Assembly: GCF_002179555.1 (NCBI RefSeq)
Contig: NZ_NHOU01000006.1
Coordinates: forward strand, 146,778 to 202,469
Reading direction: 5' to 3'
Source: Salinicola salarius
GTDB lineage: Bacteria > Pseudomonadota > Gammaproteobacteria > Pseudomonadales > Halomonadaceae
Length of the DNA stretch: 55,692 nt
The notes beneath the pieces are model-generated. The model had not been told where the DNA came from. It ran no database searches and saw only the letters and a program-made list of their open reading frames with translations. Below are positions 17,302 to 26,746 of the stretch, in pieces. Every line of letters begins with the position of its first letter. The first letter of the stretch is position 1. Both the position numbers and the translations under genes were made by a program.

Positions 17302-18527
17302 GCGGCATCACGCCGCTAATCGACACCCTGCTGCATCAAGTTCTCGGCAGACGGGTCGATACGCCGGTTGTCAAGGATCAGCCATTGCCGGTTTCAGCGA
17401 CGGCATCGACGGATGCCATCCAGCCGGCGCGTAGCGACTCGAGATTGCATCAGCAGGGCGGGGAAAGAGTTGCCGCCATGCCCTCTGGCGCAGGGCGTGA
17501 AGGTGTCTCTCAGCTACCAGTAGCCCCTGGGCTGGCGAAAGTCCCCTCGGCGCAGTTGCACTTGAGCCATACCGCGACCGAGATTGCCGATATCCTCTCG
17601 CGCTTTCCTGCGACTCAATCCCCCTCGATTCGGCCATTATTGGCGCTCATGGCTCATCCGATAGAGAAGCCCGACATGCTGGCGGCGTCGCTTTCACAGA
17701 GCGTGCGGGAAAGCGGCGTTTTCTATGAGTCGCATCTGTTGCGCTGGATGTCCGGTCAATACCCTCGTGCATCATTGATGCGTGAGCCCCAGGCCTGGCT
17801 GAGTCTGACCTTTCGACCGTTCACGCCAACGTCTTTGCTGACAAGTTACGGCTTCCCCTTTGCCGCAAAAGATGGTCGAGCAGCGCCTCGGCCCGGCGCT
17901 TCGTCCGGGACGATGACCGGGGGGAATTCGAGCACCCAGTCCGCCTCGTCATCGAGCGTGGGCCGTGGGGGCGATGTTCTCGCAGCTTCCATGGTTTCCG
18001 ACCGAAGCTTGCCGTCTGCCGCGCGGAGCGGTACTGCCGGGGAGTGGGCGTCCTCGGGGAAGGGCATGGCGGAGGATCCATCGTCGCTTTCGATGACGCG
18101 CGCCCACCAGTTATCGCAGTCCTCATCGGATGCGCTGCAAGCACTGGTTCGGCAGCAGCTGGAACTGATCGCGGCACCCAATCTGCGCTGGGAAGGGCAG
18201 CTTTGGCCTGGCGTGCCCATGACGATGATACTGACCGAGCTTCCGCGCGAGAACGTTCATGACGATGCTGGCGACTCCCCCGATCGATCCGAGCAAGAGG
18301 AGGGTGCCAGCGACTGGCGCGCCGAAGTTCAGGTTCGTCTGCCATCTCTGGGCGTTATCGATATCATCTTTGTGACGCGTCGCAATGCCGCGCTGCAGGT
18401 AGAGGTCAAGCCTGCCGAGGAGACAACCCGGGTTCAGCTCCGTCAGGAGTTGATACCCATGCGCGAACGGTTGGCGTCACTGGGAATGAGCGTGGAGCTG
18501 ATAGTAGGAGAATCGGAGTATGAGTGA
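17298..18527 (+). CDS. fliK: Flagellar hook-length control protein, FliK-like
   Basis: FliK measures the hook and signals FlhB to switch export specificity. The 409-residue product has a low-complexity, Ser/Pro/Ala-rich N-part (about 25-280) and a C-domain (about 330-409: LGVIDIIFVTRRN...LQVEVKPAEETTRVQLRQEL) that fits the FliK switch domain. The start is GTG, overlapping fliT. It could be the main FliK or a second copy, since hook genes are outside the window. It overlaps the FlhB-like gene by 8 bases. Confidence 0.7.
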   Translation: MSGITPLIDTLLHQVLGRRVDTPVVKDQPLPVSATASTDAIQPARSDSRLHQQGGERVAAMPSGAGREGVSQLPVAPGLAKVPSAQLHLSHTATEIADILSRFPATQSPSIRPLLALMAHPIEKPDMLAASLSQSVRESGVFYESHLLRWMSGQYPRASLMREPQAWLSLTFRPFTPTSLLTSYGFPFAAKDGRAAPRPGASSGTMTGGNSSTQSASSSSVGRGGDVLAASMVSDRSLPSAARSGTAGEWASSGKGMAEDPSSLSMTRAHQLSQSSSDALQALVRQQLELIAAPNLRWEGQLWPGVPMTMILTELPRENVHDDAGDSPDRSEQEEGASDWRAEVQVRLPSLGVIDIIFVTRRNAALQVEVKPAEETTRVQLRQELIPMRERLASLGMSVELIVGESEYE

Positions 18528-18825
18528 CGACGATAGCGTGTCCGATTCCCGGCGTCGTGCGGTCGCTCTGGCTTATAGCGGTGAACGCACGGATGCGCCA
18601 CGGGTGGTTGCCAAAGGCTACGGGAATCTGGCGGATCGTATTATCGAACTTGCCGATCAGGAAGGCGTTTTCGTCCATGAATCCCCCGAGCTGGTCGCTC
18701 TCCTGATGCAAGTCGACCTGGACGCCCGTATCCCGGAGTCGCTCTATCAAGTGATAGCAGAGTTGCTGGTGTGGATCGGGCAGGTCGACCGCTCGATAGT
18801 ATCCAGAATAGACGAAAAGCGTTGA
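18520..18825 (+). CDS. Stand-alone FlhB/YscU cytoplasmic-domain protein
   Basis: The 101-residue protein aligns with only the C-terminal cytoplasmic part of FlhB: RRAVALAYSGER...APRVVAKGYGNLADRI...VDLDARIPESLY mirrors YAVALSYQQDS...APRVVAKGADHVAAKI...VDLEQEIPGDLY of the full FlhB at 32214-33377. The NPTH self-cleavage motif is absent, so it resembles the cleaved C-fragment made as its own gene. It has no membrane segment and overlaps fliK. Such EscU/YscU/HrcU-like short proteins are known, but their role is unclear. Confidence 0.82.
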   Translation: MSDDDSVSDSRRRAVALAYSGERTDAPRVVAKGYGNLADRIIELADQEGVFVHESPELVALLMQVDLDARIPESLYQVIAELLVWIGQVDRSIVSRIDEKR

Positions 18826-19139
18826 TTTCTGGCTGCAAGGTTCAACGCTGAAGTATCCTAGTGTATCACTTCGCTTCAAAGCCTTGTGTAACGTACATGT
18901 TCTTACATGTAGTGTGATTTTGATATTGTCCAATAATAACAATAGTTTATATAAATAAATGTTCTGCGATGCGAGATCAATCCGTTACTTCGATACAAAT
19001 TTGGTTACGGAGCTTGATTTTTTTCATCAAAAAGTCGCAAACTAGCTCCATCATAAAGAGCTGATGTGGCCGATGGCTGCAGGCAGATGAAGCATCCGGT
19101 CAACGGGTGCCAATAAGACGATACGCAGGGAATCCAAGC
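18826..19139. promoter_or_regulatory. AT-rich control region before flhDC
   Basis: A 314-bp stretch with no gene, clearly richer in AT than its surroundings (a run of A/T-dominated sequence at 18921-18962). An 8-bp stem (AGCGTTGA / TCAACGCT, 18818-18849) may end the fliDSTK unit. Further on are a 10-bp-phased ACATGT pair and a TTGAT / ATCAA hairpin near 19014-19030. No single promoter is convincing. As flhDC is the master operon, several regulators may act here. Confidence 0.5.
18894..18911. repeat. Phased TACATGT pair, operator-like
   Basis: TACATGT at 18894-18900 and 18904-18910 start exactly 10 bases apart, about one helical turn. Each contains the palindrome ACATGT. It lies about 230 bases before flhD and looks like a site for a dimeric regulator; the protein is unknown. 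Confidence 0.45.
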
Positions 19140-19472
19140 ATGCACTCGAATAGCCTTCTGGATGACATCCAGGATCTCAATCTTTCCTATCTTCTGCTGG
19201 TTCAGCGCCTGCTGAACGAAGATCGCGAGACGGCCATGTTTCGACTGGATCTGAGTGCTGATCTGGCGGATATCATTGGCAGGCTGTCGATCAAGCAGTT
19301 GACCCAGCTGTCGCGTAGCAACCAGCTGCTTTGCAACTTGCGCTTCACTGACGCGGATCAGTTGAATCTGCTGATTCATAACCCGCGCGCGCAGGGGCTT
19401 GAGCAAACTCACGCCTCACTGTTGATGGCTGGCGCGAGCCATGCCCGGTCTTCTGTTCAGCAGAGGAACTGA
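19140..19472 (+). CDS. flhD: Flagellar master activator subunit FlhD
   Basis: FlhD4C2 is the class I activator of flagellar operons in enterics and relatives. The 110-residue product keeps the family pattern (DIQDLNLSYLLLVQRLL, MFRLDL, LTQLSRSNQLLCNLRF). The ATG at 19140 gives the normal length; an upstream in-frame start at 19107 is disfavoured. It is followed after 3 bases by flhC. Confidence 0.94.
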   Translation: MHSNSLLDDIQDLNLSYLLLVQRLLNEDRETAMFRLDLSADLADIIGRLSIKQLTQLSRSNQLLCNLRFTDADQLNLLIHNPRAQGLEQTHASLLMAGASHARSSVQQRN

Positions 19473-19475
19473 GTC

Positions 19476-20066
19476 ATGGCGGATAAAAGTCTCGTTGCAG
19501 AAATGCTTCAGGTACAGCTGGCAATTGAATTGATCGAGCTGGGTGCTCGCTTGCAGGTTCTCGAGACGGAGACCGATCTGAGTCGCGGCCGTCTGATCAA
19601 GCTGTACAAGGAAGTCAAGGGAATGTCGCCGCCCAAGGGGATGTTGCCGTTTTCGGCTGACTGGTTCATCACCTGGCTACCGAATATCCATTCTTCGCTG
19701 TTCTACAATATCTATCGCCGTCTCAATGAGGAGTTGGGGTGCGAGCGGATGCCGGCATTCGTCAAGGCCTATCGACTTTATCTCGAGCAGGTCGAACTCG
19801 ATGGCGTGGAGCCGACTCTGGGCCTGACACGTGCCTGGACGCTGGTTCGTTTCTTCGAGAGCGACCTGCTGCAGTTGTCCCGGTGCAAGAGTTGCCACGG
19901 TGACTTCGTGGCCCACGCGCACAGCCCCATGCACGATTATGTCTGCGGTATCTGTCAGCCGCCGTCCCGTGCAGGCAAGACACGCAAGGCCAAAGAAGTG
20001 GCCAAATCGGCAGGGCGTACCTTCATTCCCGTGGAGTTGCCGCTGGCTCGACGCTTGGCGGTCTAG
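19476..20066 (+). CDS. flhC: Flagellar master activator subunit FlhC
   Basis: FlhC is the DNA-binding partner of FlhD. The 196-residue product has the four zinc cysteines C137, C140, C157, C160, in step with E. coli FlhC. GAGGAACTGAGTC precedes the ATG. It probably forms a two-gene operon with flhD, closed by the terminator at 20083-20112. Confidence 0.95.
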   Translation: MADKSLVAEMLQVQLAIELIELGARLQVLETETDLSRGRLIKLYKEVKGMSPPKGMLPFSADWFITWLPNIHSSLFYNIYRRLNEELGCERMPAFVKAYRLYLEQVELDGVEPTLGLTRAWTLVRFFESDLLQLSRCKSCHGDFVAHAHSPMHDYVCGICQPPSRAGKTRKAKEVAKSAGRTFIPVELPLARRLAV

Positions 20067-20082
20067 TTCGGAAATGTCTTCA

Positions 20083-20112
20083 AAAGGCGGGCCATCATGG
20101 CCCGCCTTTTTT
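20083..20112 (+). terminator. Rho-independent terminator after flhC
   Basis: An 11-bp stem (AAAGGCGGGCC / GGCCCGCCTTT) with an ATCAT loop and a run of T residues; a strong intrinsic terminator that separates flhDC from motAB. Confidence 0.92.
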
Positions 20113-20204
20113 GTTTGCGTGTTTTTTATTCCTGGCATGAGCATGATGTCGATGGATTTGTCGCACTGTTGTCGACGAATCACGCTTTTCTGATATTTCT
20201 ACCC

Positions 20205-20232
20205 TCAAGAGCAGCGGTCCCGCTGCCGATAC
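20205..20232 (+). promoter_or_regulatory. Probable sigma-28 promoter for motAB-cheAW
   Basis: TCAAGAGC (from 20205) and GCCGATAC (20225-20232) resemble the sigma-28 elements with a spacer one base longer than that at fliD. It is 42 bases before the motA start. Confidence 0.6.
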
Positions 20233-20273
20233 AGTTATCAGGTTCGCCACGCACTGTATTCGGGAGCATTTCC

Positions 20274-21161
20274 GTGCTGATTCTACTGGGCTACATCATC
20301 GTTTTGGGTAGTGTGTTCGGTGGCTACGTCGCCATCGGCGGGCACCTTGGTGCCTTGGTGCAGCCTGCCGAGTTCGTCATGATCATCGGTGCTGCACTTG
20401 GGGCTTTCGTGTGTGCCAACAATGGCAAGGCGATCAAGGCGACGCTGCGTACGTTCTCGAAGCTCAAGCGCACCAAGCGCTACAACAAGACGATGTACAT
20501 GGAGCTGATGGCGCTTCAGTACCGGCTTCTGACCAAGGCGCGTCGCGATGGCATGTTGGCGATAGAACGGGATATCGATGCGCCGCAGGACAGCGCTATC
20601 TTCGCGGATTATCCCAAGATCCTCTCTGACCCCATGATCATGGCGTTCTTGACCGATTATCTGCGTCTGATGGTCAGCGGTAACATGGATCCGTTCGAAA
20701 TCGATGCGCTGATGGAACACGAGATCGAGACCTTCCAACATGAGGCAGAACTGCCGGCCCATTCACTCTCTGCCGTTGGAGACGGCCTGCCGGCCTTCGG
20801 GATCGTTGCTGCGGTCATGGGTGTCGTCCATGCGCTAGGGTCCGCCGACCAAGGCGCCGCCGTAATGGGACAAATGATCGCCCAGGCGCTCGTGGGAACC
20901 TTCGCCGGCATTCTGCTGGCTTACGGCTTCGTAACGCCGGTGGCGCACCATATCAATCTTCAGGTGGGCGAAGCGACCAAGATGCTGCAGTGCATCCGGG
21001 TGACGCTGATGGCCAGTCTCAACGGTCTGGCGCCTCAGTTGGCGGTCGAGTTTGGCCGTAAGGCGCTATTTACCGCCGTACGCCCCTCGTTTGGTGAGCT
21101 GGAAGAGCACGTGAGATCCAGCGGCCAGACGCTCAAGGGAACAGGGACGGATGGCGCATGA
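20274..21161 (+). CDS. motA: Flagellar stator protein MotA
   Basis: MotA forms the proton-driven stator ring with MotB in the inner membrane. The 295-residue protein (E. coli MotA has the same length) has four membrane segments and starts MLILLGYIIVLG. The start is GTG at 20274, seven bases behind GGGAG; the longer open frame upstream runs through the flhC terminator and is not real. It overlaps motB by 4 bases (ATGA). Confidence 0.95.
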   Translation: MLILLGYIIVLGSVFGGYVAIGGHLGALVQPAEFVMIIGAALGAFVCANNGKAIKATLRTFSKLKRTKRYNKTMYMELMALQYRLLTKARRDGMLAIERDIDAPQDSAIFADYPKILSDPMIMAFLTDYLRLMVSGNMDPFEIDALMEHEIETFQHEAELPAHSLSAVGDGLPAFGIVAAVMGVVHALGSADQGAAVMGQMIAQALVGTFAGILLAYGFVTPVAHHINLQVGEATKMLQCIRVTLMASLNGLAPQLAVEFGRKALFTAVRPSFGELEEHVRSSGQTLKGTGTDGA

Positions 21162-22072
21162 GTGGTGGAGGGGATCGTCGACCGATTATCGTCAAGCGCA
21201 AGCGGGTTCAAAGCGCCGGACATCACGGCGGATCGTGGAAGATTGCCTACGCCGATTTCATGACGGCGTTGATGGCCCTGTTCCTGGTGCTGTGGATATT
21301 GTCCACCGTCAACGATCACGAACTCGAAAGTATCGCCGAATACTTCCGTACCCCGTTGGCCGTCGCCTTGACGGGTGGGGACAAAACGACAGCGAGCACC
21401 AGTGCTATCCCGGGTGGCGGTAAAGACCCGACCAAGACCGAGGGTGAAGTGCGCCGTGTGAGCCCTCATGAGCAGACACGCCCGAGCGATGAGCAGCGTA
21501 ACTTGCGCTTCCTGCGCGATCGCTTGGAACGCGTAATTCAGAATGACCCGCAGCTTCGCGAGCTACGCTCGCAGCTGCGTATGGATTTCTCGCCGGAAGG
21601 GCTGCGAGTGCAGATCGTGGACAGCGACAAGCGTCCGATGTTCGAACTCGGTAGTGATCGGCTGGAACCTTACATGCAGAAGATACTCCAGCGGATCGCG
21701 CCGGTGCTCAACGAAATGCCCAACCCGATCAGTATTAGTGGTCACACCGATAACCTCCCTTATGCCGGGGGGGAGAAGGGATACAGCAATTGGGAACTCT
21801 CCGCCGATCGTGCCAATGCCTCGAGACGTGAACTGGTGGCCGCCGGTCTTTCTTCCGACAAGTTGTTGAGAGTGGCGGGTATGGGGTCGCGCGTCACACT
21901 CCCGAATACTCGCCCCAGCGACGACGTCAATCGGCGTATCAGCATCGTGGTGCTGGACAACCGGGCGGCCAAGGCAATCGAACAGCAGGAACAAGCGCCG
22001 CTTTCCGATAGCGTACCGGCGCCCGCCGAGGGGAGTGGAGTGACGGCGACCGGGCAGGATTCAGCGGACTGA
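21158..22072 (+). CDS. motB: Flagellar stator protein MotB
   Basis: MotB has one N-terminal membrane helix with the proton-carrying Asp33 (in YADFMTALMALFLVLWIL; Asp32 in E. coli), a plug/linker, and an OmpA-like peptidoglycan-binding domain (about 150-275, with GHTDN, SNWELSADRA). The 304-residue length is typical. It is coupled to motA by a 4-base overlap. Confidence 0.95.
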   Translation: MSGGGDRRPIIVKRKRVQSAGHHGGSWKIAYADFMTALMALFLVLWILSTVNDHELESIAEYFRTPLAVALTGGDKTTASTSAIPGGGKDPTKTEGEVRRVSPHEQTRPSDEQRNLRFLRDRLERVIQNDPQLRELRSQLRMDFSPEGLRVQIVDSDKRPMFELGSDRLEPYMQKILQRIAPVLNEMPNPISISGHTDNLPYAGGEKGYSNWELSADRANASRRELVAAGLSSDKLLRVAGMGSRVTLPNTRPSDDVNRRISIVVLDNRAAKAIEQQEQAPLSDSVPAPAEGSGVTATGQDSAD

Positions 22073-22121
22073 CGCAAACGCGTTCACGCCCTTATTTGCG
22101 GGGCTTCTATGGCAGGTGCTC

Positions 22122-24272
22122 ATGGATATTTCAGATTTTTACGAGACTTTCTTTGAAGAAGCCGAAGAGCTGCTGGCGGATATGGAGCGCCTGCTGCTGG
22201 ATCTCGATGTCGACGATCCGGATGTCGAGGATCTCAACGCGATCTTTCGCGCGGCACACTCCATCAAGGGCGGCGCAGGTACTTTCGGATTCACCGTCCT
22301 GCAGGAGACGACCCACCTGCTTGAGAACTTGCTGGACCATACTCGGCGTGGCGAACTCAGTCTGCGGCGCGATATCGTCGACACGTTTCTGGAAACCAAA
22401 GATATGCTTCATGACCAATTGGATGCCTACCGTAATGGCGGCGAACCCGATGCCGAGGCGTTCGAACGGATTTCGCGTGTCCTGCAGCAGATAGCGCTGG
22501 ATGAGTTGGGTCAGCAGAAGGCGGTAACCAAGGCAACAGCGGCACCGGCCGCCGAACCGGCTCCAGCGCCGACGCCAGAGGTCGAGGCACCTCGGCAGCC
22601 TGCCGATGACCAGGCGACTCGAGATGGCGCGGAGAACGCAAAGCGACGGCTCTCGATCGCGTTGGTAGGGGTCAGCGACAAGGATCGTGCCCTGCTGGTC
22701 GAAGAGTTGCAGCATTTCGGCACGATCGTTTCGCAGTCGGGGGATGCGCAGCGCTACCAGGTGTCTCTGGACAGTGCCGAATCCCAGGACGATATCGAAG
22801 CCGTTCTCTGCTTCATCATCGAGCCGGAGCAGCTGTCGATCGAAGTTGACGGCAGCGCCTCCCCTGGCGCTGGTACGGAGACCCCGGAGGCGCCAGCAGA
22901 GCGCGAGCCAGCCGAGCAAGCGCCAGCGCCGGTAAGCGAACCGGCAGCACCAGCGATTCCCGAACAGACCACCAGCCCTGAGCCAGCCAAGAGCCAAGCC
23001 GCTCCGGCTCGTGCTGCCGGAAAGTCTGGCGGCAAGAGTGCCAAGGGTAGCGAGTCCAGCACGATCCGGGTGCCGGTCGATAAAGTGGACCAGATCATCA
23101 ATCTGGTCGGCGAGCTGATCATCACCCAGTCGATGCTCGAACAGACGGCCAGCGATCTGGATATCGTCTCCCACGGGCCTTTGGTCAACGGGATGAACCT
23201 GCTGCAGCGCAACGCCCGGGACTTGCAGGAATCGGTGATGTCGATCCGCATGATGCCGATGGACTACGTTTTCAGTCGCTTTCCGCGCCTGGTTCGGGAT
23301 CTGGCTGCCAAGCTGGACAAGGATGTCGAACTGGTGACGGAAGGCAAATCCACCGAGCTCGACAAGAGTCTGATCGAACGCATCATCGACCCGTTGACCC
23401 ACCTGGTGCGCAACAGCCTGGATCACGGGCTGGAATCGCGGGAGAAGCGGGTAGCCGCCGGCAAGTCGCAGACCGGGCGTCTTACCCTTTCTGCCCAGCA
23501 TCAAGGCGGCAACATCCTGATCGAAGTGATCGACGATGGTGCCGGACTCAACCGCGACAAGATTCTGGCCAAGGCCAAATCCAGTGGCATCGCCGTTACT
23601 GACACCATGAGCGACGATGACGTCTGGCAATTGATCTTCGCACCAGGTTTCTCGACTGCCGAACAGGTCAGCGATGTCTCTGGGCGTGGCGTCGGTATGG
23701 ACGTCGTGAAGCGCAACATCCAGGAGATGGGCGGGCACGTCGAGATCCTCAGCAAGCCCGGCGAGGGGACGACGACGCGGATCGTGCTGCCGCTGACGCT
23801 GGCGATTCTGGACGGCATGTCCATTCGCTGCGGCCGGGAGACGTTCCTGCTGCCGCTCAATGCGGTGCTCGAATCGCTACAGCCTCAAGCCGAGGATGTC
23901 TACTCGATGGCGGGCGACGATCAGCTTCTCAAGGTCCGCGACGAGTATCTGCCGATCATCGCGTTACACCATGCCTTGGATGTGGCCGGCGCCAAGACCG
24001 AATTGACCGAGGCCATTGCGGTCATCGTCCAGGGCGAGGGCCGCCGCTATGCCTTGCTGGTCGACGACCTGATCGGCCAGCAGCAGGTCGTGGTCAAGAA
24101 CCTTGAAACCAACTATCGCAAAGTGCCGGGGATTTCCGCCGCTACCATTCTCGGCGACGGTAGCGTTGCGCTGATTCTCGATATTGCCGATCTCCATCGC
24201 CTCGATCGTCGCAAATCGCAACAGCGTCACGAGGCGAAACGCCAACACTTACATGAGGTAGCGCGAGTATGA
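22122..24272 (+). CDS. cheA: Chemotaxis histidine kinase CheA
   Basis: CheA receives receptor signals through CheW and phosphorylates CheY and CheB. The 716-residue protein has the P1 HPt domain with phospho-acceptor His46 ([10 protein letters not shown]), a Pro/Ala/Glu-rich linker, a dimerisation domain beginning near [19 protein letters not shown], the HATPase domain (N-box [30 protein letters not shown]), and a C-terminal CheW-like domain. The ATG at 22122 is chosen over the GTG two codons upstream. It overlaps cheW by 4 bases. Confidence 0.96.
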   Translation: MDISDFYETFFEEAEELLADMERLLLDLDVDDPDVEDLNAIFRAAHSIKGGAGTFGFTVLQETTHLLENLLDHTRRGELSLRRDIVDTFLETKDMLHDQLDAYRNGGEPDAEAFERISRVLQQIALDELGQQKAVTKATAAPAAEPAPAPTPEVEAPRQPADDQATRDGAENAKRRLSIALVGVSDKDRALLVEELQHFGTIVSQSGDAQRYQVSLDSAESQDDIEAVLCFIIEPEQLSIEVDGSASPGAGTETPEAPAEREPAEQAPAPVSEPAAPAIPEQTTSPEPAKSQAAPARAAGKSGGKSAKGSESSTIRVPVDKVDQIINLVGELIITQSMLEQTASDLDIVSHGPLVNGMNLLQRNARDLQESVMSIRMMPMDYVFSRFPRLVRDLAAKLDKDVELVTEGKSTELDKSLIERIIDPLTHLVRNSLDHGLESREKRVAAGKSQTGRLTLSAQHQGGNILIEVIDDGAGLNRDKILAKAKSSGIAVTDTMSDDDVWQLIFAPGFSTAEQVSDVSGRGVGMDVVKRNIQEMGGHVEILSKPGEGTTTRIVLPLTLAILDGMSIRCGRETFLLPLNAVLESLQPQAEDVYSMAGDDQLLKVRDEYLPIIALHHALDVAGAKTELTEAIAVIVQGEGRRYALLVDDLIGQQQVVVKNLETNYRKVPGISAATILGDGSVALILDIADLHRLDRRKSQQRHEAKRQHLHEVARV

Positions 24273-24769
24273 GTCCGCAAGCGAACATGGATGCCCACAT
24301 CGCTGACGCAGCGAGCAGCGAATATCTGGTCTTCTCTCTGGGCGATGAGGAGTATGCCGTGGATATCCTCAAGGTGCAGGAGATCCGCGGTTACGAGAAT
24401 GTCACCCGGATTGCCAACGTGCCCGAGTTCATCAAGGGGGTGACCAACCTGCGTGGCGTCATCGTTCCCATTATCGATCTGCGACTGAAGTTCCATCTCG
24501 ACAAGGTCGAATACGGCGGGCAGACGGTCGTGATCGTGGTCAATGTCGACGATCGTATCGTCGGCATTGTCGTGGATGGCGTCTCGGATGTGATGAGTCT
24601 GTCACCGGATCAGATCAAGCCGGCGCCGGAGTTCGGTGTCACGCTATCGTCGGATTATCTCAGCGGAATCGGCAGCCTGGAGGACCGCATGCTGGTATTG
24701 GTCGATATCGAAAAGCTGCTGACCCACGAAGAAATGCAGCTGGTCGAGCGTACGGCAGAAAGCGTCTGA
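24269..24769 (+). CDS. cheW: Chemotaxis coupling protein CheW
   Basis: CheW links chemoreceptors to CheA. The 166-residue product has the SH3-like CheW fold ([44 protein letters not shown]). The ATG overlaps the end of cheA (ATGA). A short hairpin follows at 24793-24816. Confidence 0.96.
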   Translation: MSPQANMDAHIADAASSEYLVFSLGDEEYAVDILKVQEIRGYENVTRIANVPEFIKGVTNLRGVIVPIIDLRLKFHLDKVEYGGQTVVIVVNVDDRIVGIVVDGVSDVMSLSPDQIKPAPEFGVTLSSDYLSGIGSLEDRMLVLVDIEKLLTHEEMQLVERTAESV

Positions 24770-24792
24770 CTGCCGCCAAGAAAGCTCGTTAT

Positions 24793-24816
24793 CAACCGCG
24801 GTCTCGGCTGCGGTTG
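24793..24816 (+). terminator. Possible terminator after cheW
   Basis: Stem CAACCGC / GCGGTTG with a 10-nt loop, 23 bases after the cheW stop. No strong T-run, so only moderate. Confidence 0.4.
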
Positions 24817-24862
24817 TATCCAGGGTAAATTCGTCGGTTTTTAGGCTTTGGTCTAATAAAGG

Positions 24863-24890
24863 TAAAGGTGATCCATCGGCGGGCCGATGA
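24863..24890 (+). promoter_or_regulatory. Sigma-28-type promoter for the first receptor gene
   Basis: TAAAGGTG (from 24863) and GCCGATGA (24883-24890), 16 bases between TAAA and the GCCGATGA box. It lies 87 bases before the ATG at 24978. Confidence 0.65.
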
Positions 24891-24977
24891 AACCTCTGCC
24901 GCGCTGAAAAATCGGCTTCATGGAAGCGAGCGTGGCACCTTTCTAGTGAATATTTCGAGCAATTCGGGTGAGATGCC

Positions 24978-26612
24978 ATGCTGAGTTTTCGCGAATGGAC
25001 GATGCGGCGGAAGTTATGGACCACGTTAGGGTTGATGTGGGTCGGCTTGATCATGGTAGCGGGCTGGTCGCTCTATTCCATGCGGGAAAATCTGCTGGAG
25101 CAGCGAGTCCAGAGCCTGCAGTACTTCATCGGTAGTGCCAAGCAACTGGTCGACAACTACGTCGTTCAGTCGGAACGTGGCGAGTTGAGTGAAGCGGATG
25201 CCAAGCAGCAGGCGCGCAATGCCCTTGCCCATCTAGGATTCGGTGCCGACGGCTACATTTTCGTCTTCGATTCCGATCTCGAGATCGTCGAGCATCCTAG
25301 GCGCGCGGTGGGAGACAGTATGCGGGATTATCAGGATCCCAACGGTCTCTATCTCTATCGAGACATGCTCGCTGCCGCGCAGCAGCCCGAGGGCGGGCTC
25401 GTGACTTACGCCTCTCGTCGCAGCGACGGCGAAACCATGTACGACAAGCTCAGCTATGTGATGCGCGTGCCTCAGTGGGACTGGCAGATCGCCACGGGCG
25501 TCTACATCGACGACATCGATGCCATGCTGATCGATGGGGCCGTGGTCTATCTGGCACTCATCGCAGCAATCGGCGGCCTGCTATCTCTCATCGTCGCCTG
25601 GATCATCCGCAACGTGCTTGGCCGGCTGGGGGGCGATCCCGGACATGCCCGCAACAGCATCCAGAAGATTGCTGAGGGAGATTTTTCCCAGGCGTTGGTA
25701 CTCAAGCCGAAAGATACCGACAGCCTGCTGTTCGCGATAGAAAGCATGCGTCAGCGACTCTCGAGAACCTTTGCCGACATCCGCTCCAGCGCTGAATGGG
25801 TCAATGTCGGTGCCGGGCAGATCGCGAGCGGCAATCAGGACCTGGCGGTACGCACCGACCAGCAATCTGCGGCCATCGTCGAAACGGCCTCCAGCATGGA
25901 GCAACTGACCCAGACGGTTCGCCACAACGCCGATAACGCCGAAGCGGTGACCCGGGCCGCGGCGCAGACGCGTCAGCGTGCGCAGCAGGGTGGCGAGATG
26001 ATGCGTGACATCGAGACGACGATGGCGCGAATCCAGGATGGCTCACGACAGATGGCGGAAATCGTCGACATGATCGACAACATCGCCTTCCAGACCAACA
26101 TCCTGGCGTTGAACGCCTCTGTCGAAGCCGCCCGTGCCGGGTCCGCCGGACGGGGTTTCGCCGTGGTCGCCGAGGAAGTGCGCAACCTCGCCAGCCGCAG
26201 CGCGGAAGCGTCCAGAGACATTCGCAAGCTGATCACCGGCTCGGGCGAGCAGGTGAACAGCGGCGCCACGTTGATCGAGCAGGCGGGGCGTGCCATGGAA
26301 GAGATCGTTTCCTCGGTGACCAGCGTCAGCGGGTTGATGGAAGAGATCGCCAATGCATCGCGTGAACAGCGCAGCGGCATCGAACAGGTCAACCAGGCGA
26401 TCACCGAGCTCGATCAGGTCACCAGCCAGAATGCCGCTCTGGTACAGCAGACGGCCAACGCCTCGCAGTCGTTGGTGAGCCAGTCGCAAAAGCTCGAATC
26501 GACACTGGAACAGTACCGTCTGGCGCCGACCGACGGTACCAGTGAAGCCGGGCTGACCCAGTGGCGCCCCGACACCGAGCGAGCGCGCCTGGGGCATGAG
26601 CAGCCGGCCTGA
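24978..26612 (+). CDS. Methyl-accepting chemotaxis protein with a Cache-type sensor
   Basis: The 544-residue receptor has a membrane helix (about 13-33), a periplasmic single-Cache-like domain (about 38-185; GADGYIFVFDSD, WDWQIATGVYIDDID), a second helix (about 188-212), HAMP, and the signalling hairpin tip ([22 protein letters not shown], then [14 protein letters not shown]). Cache domains bind small organic acids or amino acids, but the ligand here is unknown. It ends without a CheR-tethering pentapeptide. It has its own sigma-28-type promoter. Confidence 0.93.
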   Translation: MLSFREWTMRRKLWTTLGLMWVGLIMVAGWSLYSMRENLLEQRVQSLQYFIGSAKQLVDNYVVQSERGELSEADAKQQARNALAHLGFGADGYIFVFDSDLEIVEHPRRAVGDSMRDYQDPNGLYLYRDMLAAAQQPEGGLVTYASRRSDGETMYDKLSYVMRVPQWDWQIATGVYIDDIDAMLIDGAVVYLALIAAIGGLLSLIVAWIIRNVLGRLGGDPGHARNSIQKIAEGDFSQALVLKPKDTDSLLFAIESMRQRLSRTFADIRSSAEWVNVGAGQIASGNQDLAVRTDQQSAAIVETASSMEQLTQTVRHNADNAEAVTRAAAQTRQRAQQGGEMMRDIETTMARIQDGSRQMAEIVDMIDNIAFQTNILALNASVEAARAGSAGRGFAVVAEEVRNLASRSAEASRDIRKLITGSGEQVNSGATLIEQAGRAMEEIVSSVTSVSGLMEEIANASREQRSGIEQVNQAITELDQVTSQNAALVQQTANASQSLVSQSQKLESTLEQYRLAPTDGTSEAGLTQWRPDTERARLGHEQPA

Positions 26613-26633
26613 ACCGGTAGCGCCCCGGAGGGC

Positions 26634-26660
26634 TCAAGAGTGTCGGCGGCCGGCCGATAA
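26634..26660 (+). promoter_or_regulatory. Sigma-28 promoter for the PAS receptor gene
   Basis: TCAAGAGT (from 26634), an 11-base spacer and a perfect GCCGATAA (26653-26660). It starts just after the stop of the first receptor gene. Confidence 0.75.
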
Positions 26661-26746
26661 CAATTGGTAATAATAGTGACGTTTGGTCTGCCTCCATTGC
26701 CCTCCGGCGAATCGCGAGTGGGCATAACAACACCAGGAATGCTGCG

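Noticed and set aside
18911-18926. TGTGA half-site before flhD as a CRP site
   Set aside because: The second half does not match TCACA; one half-site is not enough.
20097-20273. Longer motA reading frame starting at 20097
   Set aside because: It would begin inside the flhC terminator and cross the sigma-28 promoter; the GTG at 20274 has a good ribosome-binding site and gives the exact family length.
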